From NCBI GenBank assembly GCA_947501615.1, contig CANMWK010000003.1:248001-312000 (forward strand): a DNA stretch of 64,000 nucleotides, given 5' to 3'. Every line of letters starts with the position of its first letter. Position 1 is the stretch's first letter. The notes beneath the pieces were generated by a model, which was not told the DNA's origin, ran no database searches, and saw only the letters and a program-made list of their open reading frames with translations. A program made the position numbers and the translations under genes. This stretch comes from an uncultured Tenacibaculum sp. Its GTDB lineage: Bacteria > Bacteroidota > Bacteroidia > Flavobacteriales > Flavobacteriaceae. Shown here piece by piece: positions 55,163 to 64,000 of this stretch.

Positions 55163-55849
55163 CTAAGATTGAAGTTGATTGATTAATTTGACTACAAAGT
55201 TTTTAAAATCGTTCTTTAAGTTGAATTTGTTGCTTTTGTAGAATTTAGTAATTGTTTTTTTTTGATTTGGAAAGAGTTTGATAAAATCTTTTTTCGAGGA
55301 AATTGTGTAGTATTTATTATTTAGATAAAGTATGTAAATGTCCTTTTTCTTTTTAAATTCATGATGTAAATAATCTTGCTCTTTATTATAAATAACATCT
55401 TTTTGATTTTTTTTGAAAAGAATAAATTTTTCAGCCGTTTTAATTTCTTCTAAAAATCCAAATTCTTCTGTGTATTTAAAATTAAATTGTTCAATTTTAA
55501 AGTGTTGAATTAAGTTTCTTTCTGGAATAATTGAAATGATTTCATCTTGATCTTTTATACGAATAACTAAAAAATCATCAACAATATCATATTTCATATC
55601 AATAGCATAAAAACTTTGATTTCGATATGTTATTTCTCCCTTTTTAAAGGAACCATCTAATAAAAAGTTATGATTCGATTTGTTCTTTTTACGATATTTT
55701 TCATAATAAATTGTACCATAACTTAATGCGGTATTTTTTACACCAACTAATTGGTCAAAATTTTCGTACAGAGATAAACGATCTGAGTTTTGTGAGTTTA
55801 CTGTATAGCACAACAGCAAAACAAAAAGAACTGAGGATATTCTTTTCAT
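55163..55849 (-). CDS. exported protein of unknown function, receptor unit 2, gene 1
   Basis: A 228-residue protein with a signal peptide (MKRISSVLFVLLLCYTVNSQ). It shares with its paralogues LYENFDQLVGVKNTALSYGTIY, GEITYRNQSFYAIDMKYDIVDD, EEFGFLEEIKTAEKFILFKK, and YYTISSKKDFIKLFPNQKKTITKFY. No family is recognised. It starts directly downstream of the conserved 24-bp leader. Confidence 0.7.
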   Translation of the reverse strand: MKRISSVLFVLLLCYTVNSQNSDRLSLYENFDQLVGVKNTALSYGTIYYEKYRKKNKSNHNFLLDGSFKKGEITYRNQSFYAIDMKYDIVDDFLVIRIKDQDEIISIIPERNLIQHFKIEQFNFKYTEEFGFLEEIKTAEKFILFKKNQKDVIYNKEQDYLHHEFKKKKDIYILYLNNKYYTISSKKDFIKLFPNQKKTITKFYKSNKFNLKNDFKNFVVKLINQLQS

Positions 55850-55852
55850 AGT

Positions 55853-55876
55853 AATTTATTTGGTTAGATTTTCTTT
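55853..55876 (-). promoter_or_regulatory. conserved leader element, unit 2
   Basis: The element is identical over 24 bp to the one before unit 1 (49336-49359) and lies just before the start codon on the minus strand. The intergenic gap to unit 3's last gene is only about 90 bp, so any promoter for unit 2 must be close to this element. Confidence 0.5.
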
Positions 55877-55938
55877 AATAGATTTTTCTTAGGGTGAATT
55901 TAGAAAAAAAAAGAATTGAAAATATTTTTTTAACATTT

Positions 55939-57588
55939 TTATTTTCTAACCATAAACCCATTTTTTATAAAAATAGGGGCTCCATTTTTTGTAAACCCTT
56001 CTATTTCAATTTCAAACTCACCTGTAATATCAGATGTGTAAAAAACAATTTCTTTTTTAGTAATATCTACATTTGGATCCCAATATAGTTGAGTTCTATA
56101 ATCTGGGGTTCTTTTTTGAGATTTCATATTATAATTTTCAAAGAAATATTTTTTTTCTGGCTGCATTGGTAAAACAGAAAATTGTTTGACGGAGTTCGAT
56201 ATTGGAGTGTAATTTTTTTTGAATGTTTCTACAAAAGTGATGCCTTGATAAATAGAATTTCCGTAAGAATATTTACGATTAACAATAGCAATTGTCTTAA
56301 TTTTTGAACACTCAAAATCAATAAAGTTATGATGGTTGTTTACAATATGACCATCAACAATAAGTAGCGAAGGAATATTACCAATAAAACCAGTTGTTTT
56401 AATACCTTCTGAAGGAACAATAATTTGATACTTATCATTAATATTTCTAATTTTAGCTTTATCTATTATTTCTGTAAAAGTTTCTTTTAAAGTTTTGAAT
56501 CTAGTGTAATCGTTTAGTTCATATACTGTTTTATTTTTAAACAAAAGTTCTTCATTGTTTAATGGAGTTATAGCGTCTTTTTTAACTGAATAATATGCAT
56601 TCTTAATTTGCGCATATTTACTGCGATCTTGTATACTATTTACAATTTCTTCTGTAAGTTGAATAGGAGGGAAGTTATACGGTTTATCTACTAATTTGTC
56701 AGTATTTAATAGTTCAATAGTATATTTAGAGGCATTAGAACTTAGGACTTGGATATATAATGTATTTTCGTTTAGATAAGGAATATTGAAATAGAATTCG
56801 CCAAGATGATTAGTAGTTGCCATTAATGGCAAGTGGTTATTATTAATTGACAATGAAATCGATTTGTTGGCAAGCTGATTTACATTTTTGGCTGAAATCT
56901 TTCCATGAAGTATATGTCCTCTTAGTTCTGGTAAAAAACGAATGTTTTTAGATAATTGCTTATGTTGAAATGTTGTTTTATGATTGTTTAAAGGAAGTGT
57001 AAAGTTATTTTTTCTTTTGACTGATATAGATATGTTGCTTTCTGAAGATAAATGTAATTGCTTAATATCGATGACTACTTTTTCTCTTTTATAATAACTT
57101 GATTTATCAGTAATTGAATTGTTGTATTTATCATTTGTTTTCGAAGCCTTTTTTAAACTACCTTTGCTATAATGATCATTTGAAAACGGGTTTACAATAA
57201 ATATTGTATTCTCAAAATAGTTTTCATAATTCTTCATCCAATTAGTGTAACAAATTAACTTGTAGGTTCCAGTTTTTATGGAAGTATCAATAAAAAAATC
57301 TCCATATCCGATTCCTGATTTTAAATGTATTTTTTGTTGTAGTATGGTTTTATGATCAGATGCTACTAATTCTAAATAGGCAACTTTACTATACGTAGAA
57401 AATTTCTTTGTTTCATCTAAACAATATACTTTATAATACAATGTTTCTCCGGTGACCAATAAATCATCATTATAATCTAAACGGATGTGTTCTTGGGGAA
57501 ATTCTTTTGTAGGATCTATTGATAAAGTACGTTCCGATTGCGCATGAACTAGTGAACATATAAAAAGAAGTAGTATTATTTTTTTCAT
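55939..57588 (-). CDS. exported MG2-like protein, receptor unit 3, gene 4
   Basis: The 549-residue protein has a signal peptide (MKKIILLLFICSLVHAQ), then HIRLDYNDDLLVTGETLYYKVY, GIGYGDFFIDTSIKTGTYKLICYTNWMKN, PSLLIVDGHIVNNHHNFI, and an end closely matching unit 1 (DYRTQLYWDPNVDITKKEIV, ITGEFEIEIEGFTKNG). Its C-terminus is nearer to unit 1 than to unit 2, which hints at gene conversion. The function is unknown. Confidence 0.7.
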   Translation of the reverse strand: MKKIILLLFICSLVHAQSERTLSIDPTKEFPQEHIRLDYNDDLLVTGETLYYKVYCLDETKKFSTYSKVAYLELVASDHKTILQQKIHLKSGIGYGDFFIDTSIKTGTYKLICYTNWMKNYENYFENTIFIVNPFSNDHYSKGSLKKASKTNDKYNNSITDKSSYYKREKVVIDIKQLHLSSESNISISVKRKNNFTLPLNNHKTTFQHKQLSKNIRFLPELRGHILHGKISAKNVNQLANKSISLSINNNHLPLMATTNHLGEFYFNIPYLNENTLYIQVLSSNASKYTIELLNTDKLVDKPYNFPPIQLTEEIVNSIQDRSKYAQIKNAYYSVKKDAITPLNNEELLFKNKTVYELNDYTRFKTLKETFTEIIDKAKIRNINDKYQIIVPSEGIKTTGFIGNIPSLLIVDGHIVNNHHNFIDFECSKIKTIAIVNRKYSYGNSIYQGITFVETFKKNYTPISNSVKQFSVLPMQPEKKYFFENYNMKSQKRTPDYRTQLYWDPNVDITKKEIVFYTSDITGEFEIEIEGFTKNGAPIFIKNGFMVRK

Positions 57589-57602
57589 GATTTACAATTT
57601 TT

Positions 57603-58817
57603 TTACTCAGTCCAAAAACTTGGTGCCAAAGGCGGACCAATATTAGTGCAATCTCCACATGCTTTTCCTATTAAGAGATATGGGTGTGTACTTGGTATTG
57701 GGTTTACAGCTACATCAGAAAAAAATATATACCCGTTTTCTAATAAATTTAATAAGGGAGAATTACCAGCCAGGTCTTCAATAAAGGGATTGGGTCTATC
57801 CTGACAAGAAGATGGATCAATATAATTGACATAATCGGTATTTGTAATGTCTTCTCTGTTGATGTAATACCGTTCTGAAGATACTGATGAAACTTCAAAA
57901 AAACCAGATACTTTATTGTTTGAGGGGTTACTTTCAGAAGTAATATTACTAGGTACGTTTCCCAACTGTACTTGAGAAAAAATATTGTCAGGATCGGAAA
58001 ATTTACTTAGCAATTCATAATAATCGTAAGTTCTTTTATTTAATACATATTGTTGTACTAAAATGCTATAACGTATTCCAATAATATAGTTATCTAAAGG
58101 TATAGTTCGTATTGGGAATGCCACAACACGATCCTCTGATAATGATTGCGTTTCTGTAACCATAATAGAAGTAGCTTTTTGATTTCCGTAGCAAAAACCA
58201 ATACCATGTATATTAGGATCTTTATCAACTTTAGCAAAACGGTATGGATTTTCTGATATTAATTTGAGTTCTCTGGGGCTCCAATACACTGCTTTTACTT
58301 TATAAGTTTCATCATAAGTATACCTATAGTAACCACCATTAGTAGTTGTGTTAAGCGTACTATTAACTTTTATAACTAGTTCTTGATTACCTGAATCATT
58401 AGATTCAATATCAAAATTAAGGTTTTCTAATGCTGCAAGTGCAGGTAATTGTTCTGCTGTAGAGTTGTATTTTCTTCCGTCCGATGTTTCTATATGCAAT
58501 GTATACAGCTTTTCAGGTTCCGCTAAGAATGCAATATTAGAACTATATCTGCCATTTTCTGTTTCAATAAAATCGTAGATAATACCGTTATCGTCTGAAA
58601 TCGAAACCTTAGCATTTTTAAGAGGAGCAACATCTGTTGAATCTAAAGGAATTGTTTTAGATAATACTATTGAGTGTTGTTTCATTTCATTGGTTAATCT
58701 AGCTTTTACAACAATATGCTCTTCAAAAGTTATGTTTTCAACTACTAAAGGTTGCGTACAATGATAAAAGAGTGCTATAAATAATAAAAAGTAAAAATAG
58801 ATATATTGCTTTTTCAT
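57603..58817 (-). CDS. DUF4249 lipoprotein, receptor unit 3, gene 3
   Basis: The 404-residue protein has a lipobox-like start (LFIALFYHC) and DUF4249 features: HIVVKARLTNEMKQHSIVLSKTIPLDS, VSISDDNGIIYDFIETENGRYSS, LYTLHIETSDGRKYNST. It ends KACGDCTNIGPPLAPSFWTE. It starts 3 bp before the receptor stop on the minus strand order and is tightly packed with its neighbours. Confidence 0.87.
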   Translation of the reverse strand: MKKQYIYFYFLLFIALFYHCTQPLVVENITFEEHIVVKARLTNEMKQHSIVLSKTIPLDSTDVAPLKNAKVSISDDNGIIYDFIETENGRYSSNIAFLAEPEKLYTLHIETSDGRKYNSTAEQLPALAALENLNFDIESNDSGNQELVIKVNSTLNTTTNGGYYRYTYDETYKVKAVYWSPRELKLISENPYRFAKVDKDPNIHGIGFCYGNQKATSIMVTETQSLSEDRVVAFPIRTIPLDNYIIGIRYSILVQQYVLNKRTYDYYELLSKFSDPDNIFSQVQLGNVPSNITSESNPSNNKVSGFFEVSSVSSERYYINREDITNTDYVNYIDPSSCQDRPNPFIEDLAGNSPLLNLLENGYIFFSDVAVNPIPSTHPYLLIGKACGDCTNIGPPLAPSFWTE

Positions 58818-58820
58818 TTT

Positions 58821-61559
58821 TTAAAATTTAAAATTATAGGTGATTGTAGGAATGGGTACTGAGAAAATAGAATTCTGATATGCTTCTATTTGTCCATTTA
58901 CAGTTTGAAAAAAAGCAGAATAAGGATTGTTTCTTCCCAAAACATTATATACTGAAATGTTCCAAAAACTATGAGCTAACTTTTTAATTTTATGGTTTCC
59001 TTCTATATTTATTCCAATATCCATTCTGTAATAATCTGGTATTCTGAATTGGTTTCTATTACTGTAGGTTAAAAATTCAATACCATCAATATTATATTTT
59101 CCAGTAGGGTAGGTAATGGGTTTACCTGTTTGGTAGGTAAAGTTCATAGACAAACTGTACCTTTTTGTAAACTTGTAATTTAAAACAGCATTAAAATCGT
59201 GAGGAATATCGTAGTTTGTTGGGAAAAATAGACCATCATTAACACGTTCTTCATCAAAAACACTATTCAATTGAATTAAAGATCTAGAATAACTATAGCC
59301 AAGCCAACCGTTTAAACGACCTTTATTTTTTCGTAGTAAAAATTCAATTCCATAAGATTTTCCTTTTCCTTGAAGTACTTCTGTTTCTATATTTTCATTC
59401 AATAATAAATTAGCTCCAATTTTATAATCTAGAAGATTTTCATATTCTTTAAAATACCCTTCTAAACTTAATTCATAATTATCATCATCCAGGTTTTTAA
59501 AAAGCCCTAACGATAGTTGTGTTCCTTCTTGTGGCTTTATATTAGTGTCGGAAAGTCTCCATGTATCTACAGGAGTCGCGGTAGTATTATTATTCAATCT
59601 GTGGATGTATTGAAATGATTTGTTGTACCCAGCTTTTAATGAAAAGCTATCTGTAAAGGCATACCTTCCAGATATTCTGTAACTCAGGTTATGGTATGTT
59701 TTAAAGATATCGTTAGTATCATGATTTACAGTATTAATAAGTGAGGATTCATTTTTAGGTATTCCGCTTTGATATATTCTTTCAGTAGATGGCCCTAAAG
59801 CTAAATATTGATTTAATCGTACACCTAGATTAAAGTTTATCTTGTTATTGAGTTTAATTTCATCTAAAAGAAACAAACTGTTTTCTAAAGCTCTTTCTTT
59901 TGGAATAGTGAGTGGTGTTACTTCAGAAGTAGTTCCGGATGGACTGATCGTGCCAGGGTTTACACGATAGAACTTCGATTCTAAACCATATTTGAATTGA
60001 TGAGTATTCGAATGATTATATTTCATTACAAATTTTAAATCGGTTTCATTTACTTGATATTTTAGATTAAATCCTTTGTTTGTATCATTTCCGTCATAGT
60101 CTATATTAAAAGCATAATTGCTATTAGATATGGTAAAATCTCCAGAGTTTTTAGTGTTGAATTGATGTCTCCAGTTTACTGTTACTAAAGTGTTTCCGTA
60201 GGTGTTAATTGTATCTGAAGCTATTTGGTATTGATCTTTGCTGTGATACCCTGTAATTTTTAAAGTATTGTTATCATTTAAAGTATGTTTATAATTCCCA
60301 ATAACATCAAAAAATGAAATACTACTATTTTTAATATCCTTATTATCAATAAGGTTTAAAACCCATCCAGAGTAGGTACTTCTAGCTCCTAAAATTAAAC
60401 CAGATTTATCTTTAACAATTGGGATATCTACATGGACATTTCCTGTAACAGGGCCTATAGATGCTTCGCCTGCAAACTTTTTCGTATTGGGAGATTTTGT
60501 TTTCAAATCGAACACAGAAGATAGTCTACCGCCATATTCCGCAGGAATATTTCCAGTGTAAGTATTTAAACTATTTGTTGTAAAAGGATTTATAGCTGAA
60601 AAGAGCCCTAAAAAATGAGTAGGATTATAAATAACACCATTATCTAACAAAAATAAGTTCTGATCAACTTTTCCACCTCTTACGTTAACCCCTTCAGATC
60701 CTTCACCAGCAGATTTAATAGCAGGTAGTGTAATGGCTACTTTTAAAATGTCTCTTTCTCCTAATATTGTAGGAATTGTTTTTATATCTTCCATTTTAAT
60801 TGTAGTAATTCCTGCTATAGTCTGTTTTATATTTTTCGTTGCATTGGCATTGATAACTACTTCATCCAATTGTTCAGAAACTTCATGTATAGAAATATTC
60901 AAACTACCATTATTGTATAGAATTATATTTTGAGTTTTTGTCTCAAATCCAGAAAATTTTGTTTCAAGCGTATGTGCTCCGTAAGGTAATTCTATACGAT
61001 ATTTTCCATTTTTGTCTGTTGTTGTATATACATTTTTTTTCCGTTCTATTATAGTAACTCCAGTTATGGGTTTTCCTGTTTTATAGTTTATAACAACACC
61101 AGATAAGACGTACAATCCTTTTTTATCCTTGGTTTCCTTACCAATTTTAATGCTATTATTTATTGAACTCGATGATGAGTTTATATAAATAGGAACATTA
61201 TTTTCTGAAATACTATGTTGAGCATTAAATACATTTTCCTTGATTAAGGTTCCTTTGGTTAAAACGATATTCAAATTCTCTAGAATGTAATAATTAATAG
61301 CACTTTCTTTAAATAGATCGTTTAAAATTGTTTCTACTATTGTGTTTTTGTAAGAGTTTGTAAATCTTTTAGTTGAAATCCATTTTTTTAAAAAATAAAA
61401 ACGATAGTTTGTTTTTTGTTCTATTAACTCAAATATTTCTATTTGGCTTAAATTATTAACATCAAGTGTGATTTTTTGTTCTTTTTCTTGTGAATTAATA
61501 TGAAGAAACAAAAGGGAAGTACAAATACAAATAAGCTTTTTTATAATTTCATTTTTCAT
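58821..61559 (-). CDS. TonB-dependent receptor with STN domain, receptor unit 3, gene 2
   Basis: The 912-residue protein has a signal peptide, an STN domain at about 30-105 (ITLDVNNLSQIEIFELIEQKT), a carboxypeptidase-regulatory-like domain (YVLSGVVINYKTGKPITGVTII), a plug (EGVNVRGGKVDQNLFLLDNGVIYNPTHFLG) and a barrel ending TYNFKF. It is almost collinear with the unit 2 receptor, with differences spread through the barrel loops, as expected if substrates have diverged. It begins 3 bp after the gene 1 stop. Confidence 0.92.
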   Translation of the reverse strand: MKNEIIKKLICICTSLLFLHINSQEKEQKITLDVNNLSQIEIFELIEQKTNYRFYFLKKWISTKRFTNSYKNTIVETILNDLFKESAINYYILENLNIVLTKGTLIKENVFNAQHSISENNVPIYINSSSSSINNSIKIGKETKDKKGLYVLSGVVINYKTGKPITGVTIIERKKNVYTTTDKNGKYRIELPYGAHTLETKFSGFETKTQNIILYNNGSLNISIHEVSEQLDEVVINANATKNIKQTIAGITTIKMEDIKTIPTILGERDILKVAITLPAIKSAGEGSEGVNVRGGKVDQNLFLLDNGVIYNPTHFLGLFSAINPFTTNSLNTYTGNIPAEYGGRLSSVFDLKTKSPNTKKFAGEASIGPVTGNVHVDIPIVKDKSGLILGARSTYSGWVLNLIDNKDIKNSSISFFDVIGNYKHTLNDNNTLKITGYHSKDQYQIASDTINTYGNTLVTVNWRHQFNTKNSGDFTISNSNYAFNIDYDGNDTNKGFNLKYQVNETDLKFVMKYNHSNTHQFKYGLESKFYRVNPGTISPSGTTSEVTPLTIPKERALENSLFLLDEIKLNNKINFNLGVRLNQYLALGPSTERIYQSGIPKNESSLINTVNHDTNDIFKTYHNLSYRISGRYAFTDSFSLKAGYNKSFQYIHRLNNNTTATPVDTWRLSDTNIKPQEGTQLSLGLFKNLDDDNYELSLEGYFKEYENLLDYKIGANLLLNENIETEVLQGKGKSYGIEFLLRKNKGRLNGWLGYSYSRSLIQLNSVFDEERVNDGLFFPTNYDIPHDFNAVLNYKFTKRYSLSMNFTYQTGKPITYPTGKYNIDGIEFLTYSNRNQFRIPDYYRMDIGINIEGNHKIKKLAHSFWNISVYNVLGRNNPYSAFFQTVNGQIEAYQNSIFSVPIPTITYNFKF

Positions 61560-61562
61560 TGT

Positions 61563-62252
61563 TTAATTATGTATTTGTTCTAATAGGTTAGCAATGAATT
61601 TTTTGAAATCACTTTTAAACAGTATTTTATTTTGACGAAAAAAAGAAGTAATATTTTTTCTTTTTTCAGGGAATATTCTGATAAAATCTTTTTTTGATCT
61701 TACAGGAAAATATTCATCTTTAGTATAGATGTAATATACATTAGGTTTTTTTTTAAAAGTATGATGAATATAATTGTTATCATTATTTTCTATACTAACC
61801 TTACTATGTTTCCTAAAGATTGAAAATTCTTTTTTTTGTGATAGTTTTTCTAAAAAACCATATTTTTTTGTGTTAAAAAAAATAGCTTTCCCTATGGAAA
61901 AATGCTCTACAAATGCTTTCTCTGGAATTATAGAAATATACTGATTAAGATTCGAAATTTTTAGGATGATATTATCGTTAACAATGTCGTATTTTATATA
62001 AGTATTGTAGAAAACTTCGTTTCTATAGGTAATATTTCCTTCTGTAAATTTATTCGTTTTAAAAAAGTTGTGATTATTTTTAGTCCTTTTAATATATCGT
62101 TCTTTGTATACGTCTCCATAACTAAGTTTTGTATTTACATTACTTATGGTACTATCTAAGAAAGCATAAAGGTTTTCTTGTGTATTTAAATTTTGACTTG
62201 CTATATTTTGAATATAGAATATCACAAAAAAGAAGATGGTTAACTTCTTCAT
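61563..62252 (-). CDS. exported protein of unknown function, receptor unit 3, gene 1
   Basis: A 229-residue protein with a signal peptide (MKKLTIFFFVIFYIQNIASQ). It shares with its paralogues LSYGDVYKERYIKRTKNNHNFF, EGNITYRNEVFYNTYIKYDIVND, KKYGFLEKLSQKKEFSIFRKH, and YFPVRSKKDFIRIFPEKRKNITSFF. No family is recognised. It is the most upstream gene of the three-unit series and is preceded by a 220-bp gap with the pepD terminator. Confidence 0.7.
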   Translation of the reverse strand: MKKLTIFFFVIFYIQNIASQNLNTQENLYAFLDSTISNVNTKLSYGDVYKERYIKRTKNNHNFFKTNKFTEGNITYRNEVFYNTYIKYDIVNDNIILKISNLNQYISIIPEKAFVEHFSIGKAIFFNTKKYGFLEKLSQKKEFSIFRKHSKVSIENNDNNYIHHTFKKKPNVYYIYTKDEYFPVRSKKDFIRIFPEKRKNITSFFRQNKILFKSDFKKFIANLLEQIHN

Positions 62253-62388
62253 TTTGCAGTTTGTAGTTTAGGTTGATTAATGCATATGCAATTTAAAAAT
62301 TAACACAAACTAAAAAATTAAATATGGCTATTTTGCTATTTTGTTTTAACAAAATGAGAATTAACTATAAGAAATTAATGAAGAACAC

Positions 62389-62432
62389 AAAAAAAAACTA
62401 TTTAAAATATGTTTTTAACAAATTTTAAATAG
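62389..62432 (-). terminator. intrinsic terminator after pepD
   Basis: CTATTTAAAAT and ATTTTAAATAG form a perfect 11-bp stem with a 13-nt loop. On the minus strand it is followed by nine T residues (the A-run at 62389-62397). It lies about 40 bp past the pepD stop and should isolate pepD from the receptor units. Confidence 0.8.
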
Positions 62433-62472
62433 CTTTAATGTTGTTTAGGTAAACCTAAGGGTATATCTTTTT

Positions 62473-63936
62473 TTAATTCTTACTAGGAATATTTTTTAAA
62501 ATTTCTAATAAAAATTTCCAAAACTTTTGCATTGAAGATATCTGCGCGCGTTCATCAGGTGAATGTGCACCTCTAATGTTAGGTCCGAAAGAAATCATAT
62601 CCATTTTTGGATAATTCTGACCTAAAATTCCGCATTCTAATCCAGCATGGCAGGCAGCAACATGTGGCTCAGCATTATTTATTTCAACGTATAAATTCTT
62701 TAATACTTTTAAAATATCAGAGTTTGTATTTGGTAACCAACCGGGGTATGTACCCGAAAATTCAACATCAAATCCTGCTAATTCAAAAACAGAACGTAAT
62801 GAATTTGCTAAATCCCATTTATTAGTTTCAGAAGAAGAACGAGTTAAGCACCCAATTTTTATAGCACCATCTTTAACAATTACTCGTGCAACATTATTCG
62901 ATGTCTCTACTAAATCTTCAATATATGGACTCATACGATACACTCCATTTAAAGCCCCGTAAATAGATTTAATTAATCCGATTTGAACACCTAAATCCAT
63001 TACAGTTTCAGGAGTAGCAATTTCTTTAAGTTCAATAGTTAAGTTTTCTTCTATAGTCGCAAACTCACCTTTTATTTCATTAATCAATTGATTCAATTCA
63101 AATAAGAAAGGTTCTTTAGAAACACTATCAATAACAACAGTCGCAAAACTTTCTCTAGGAATAGCGTTACGCAAACTTCCTCCATTAATTTCAGAAATAC
63201 GTAAGCCATAATTCGTGAATCCATCAAATAATAAGCGATTCATTATTTTATTAGCATTACCTAAACCTTTATGAATATCCATTCCAGAATGACCTCCATT
63301 TAAACCTGTAACCGAAAGTTCGAAAGCACTAGTGTTTTCAGGAGTATTTTCAAATTTGTAAGATCTAGTAGCGGTAATATCAACACCACCAGCACAACCA
63401 ATACCAATTTCATCATCTTCTTCAGTATCTAAATTTAAGAGAATATCACCAGTTAAAATACCGCCTTCAAGCCCCATTGCTCCAGTCATTCCAGTTTCTT
63501 CATCAATAGTAAATAACGCTTCGATGGCAGGATGAGGAATATCATTAGAAGATAAAACAGCCATAATAGAGGCAACTCCTAGTCCATTATCAGCTCCTAA
63601 AGTTGTACCTTCAGCTTTAACCCAATCTCCATCGATAAACATTTTAATTCCTTCAGTATCAAAATCAAAATTAGTATCTGCATTCTTTTGATGAACCATG
63701 TCTAAATGACTCTGCATTACTATGGTTTTTCTATCTTCCATACCAGTAGTAGCAGGCTTACGTATAATCACATTACCAACTTTATCTACAAAAGTTTCTA
63801 GGTTTAGTTTTTTCCCAAAATCAACCATAAATTGTATCACACGTTCTTCTTTTTTAGAAGGACGAGGAACCGCATTTAAATCTGCAAAGTGATTCCATAC
63901 AACTTTCGGTTCGATATTTCTTATTTCTGAGCTCAT
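62473..63936 (-). CDS. pepD: aminoacyl-histidine dipeptidase (PepD, M20 family)
   Basis: I place the start at 63936 (MSSEIRNIEPKVVWNHFADLN), the usual family start; a Met nine codons upstream is possible. The 487-residue cytosolic protein has the PepD metal-site motifs: IVMQSHLDMVHQ, GTTLGADNGLGVASIMAVL, ALFTIDEETGMTGAMGLE, LNLDTEEDDEIGIGCAGG, and a final ISFGPNIRGAHSPDERA. The lid region has LSVTGLNGGHSGMDIHKGLGNA. It uses two zinc ions to hydrolyse Xaa-His and related dipeptides. The length matches E. coli PepD. Confidence 0.95.
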   Translation of the reverse strand: MSSEIRNIEPKVVWNHFADLNAVPRPSKKEERVIQFMVDFGKKLNLETFVDKVGNVIIRKPATTGMEDRKTIVMQSHLDMVHQKNADTNFDFDTEGIKMFIDGDWVKAEGTTLGADNGLGVASIMAVLSSNDIPHPAIEALFTIDEETGMTGAMGLEGGILTGDILLNLDTEEDDEIGIGCAGGVDITATRSYKFENTPENTSAFELSVTGLNGGHSGMDIHKGLGNANKIMNRLLFDGFTNYGLRISEINGGSLRNAIPRESFATVVIDSVSKEPFLFELNQLINEIKGEFATIEENLTIELKEIATPETVMDLGVQIGLIKSIYGALNGVYRMSPYIEDLVETSNNVARVIVKDGAIKIGCLTRSSSETNKWDLANSLRSVFELAGFDVEFSGTYPGWLPNTNSDILKVLKNLYVEINNAEPHVAACHAGLECGILGQNYPKMDMISFGPNIRGAHSPDERAQISSMQKFWKFLLEILKNIPSKN

Positions 63937-64000
63937 TTCGTTTCGTTTTGTTTGATAATTCAAAGGTACATTTTAAGAGTAGAAGAAGCAAAGAGAAAAT

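Overview
The window is strongly AT-rich and lacks recognisable Shine-Dalgarno sequences. It carries three TonB-dependent receptor units with DUF4249 lipoproteins, N-terminal signal peptides ending in SQ/AQ, and a tricorn-type peptidase. Together these indicate a member of the Bacteroidota, most likely a marine Flavobacteriaceae. The genus cannot be fixed from sequence reading alone.

Left region (1-8440): a tautomerase-family protein, an exported S41 peptidase and a tricorn-like peptidase (all minus), then a secreted IPT/TIG plus GH64-like protein (plus), facing a CBM48/helix-hairpin-helix protein (minus). A strong bidirectional hairpin separates the last two. A 465-bp gap follows, containing a purine-rich short repeat array.

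Centre (8906-38528): the most notable part is a complete extracellular contractile injection system (eCIS, Afp/PVC/AlgoCIS type) in one plus-strand block. A LuxR-type regulator with a degenerate receiver lies upstream. The order is Pvc16-like terminator, unknown protein, a single sheath, two tube proteins, a 55-residue DUF5908 protein, LysM-like spike adaptor, VgrG-like spike, PAAR tip, gp25, gp6/J wedge, gp7-like wedge, unknown, tape measure, two coiled-coil proteins, an unknown protein with a possible gasdermin-like pattern, and the Pvc15-like AAA ATPase. No recognisable Afp13-type tail fibre is present; the coiled-coil proteins are the candidates to replace it. Downstream (33971-38528) is a probable cargo region with a DUF4157 protein, four short unknown proteins, an odd 179-residue protein and a DUF1906 lipoprotein. 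Five of these share the same N-terminal layout: a basic Lys/Ser-rich head, a DNR tripeptide at residues 28-38, then one or more hydrophobic-Gln-basic (IQK/VQR) motifs, followed by unrelated C-terminal domains. This looks like a common loading leader with interchangeable payloads and is the best candidate for an under-described system here.

Right region (38538-64000, all minus): housekeeping and accessory genes (VOC protein, VTT membrane protein, small membrane protein, YbjQ, gamma-glutamyltranspeptidase, ACP phosphodiesterase-like), then three tandem copies of one four-gene unit (about 230-aa exported protein, TonB receptor with STN and carboxypeptidase-like domains, DUF4249 lipoprotein, about 550-aa MG2-like exported protein), then pepD. 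Three copies of a hairpin-bearing interspersed repeat lie on both sides of the eCIS block.

All functions are assigned by recognising motifs and gene order by eye; no database search was run.
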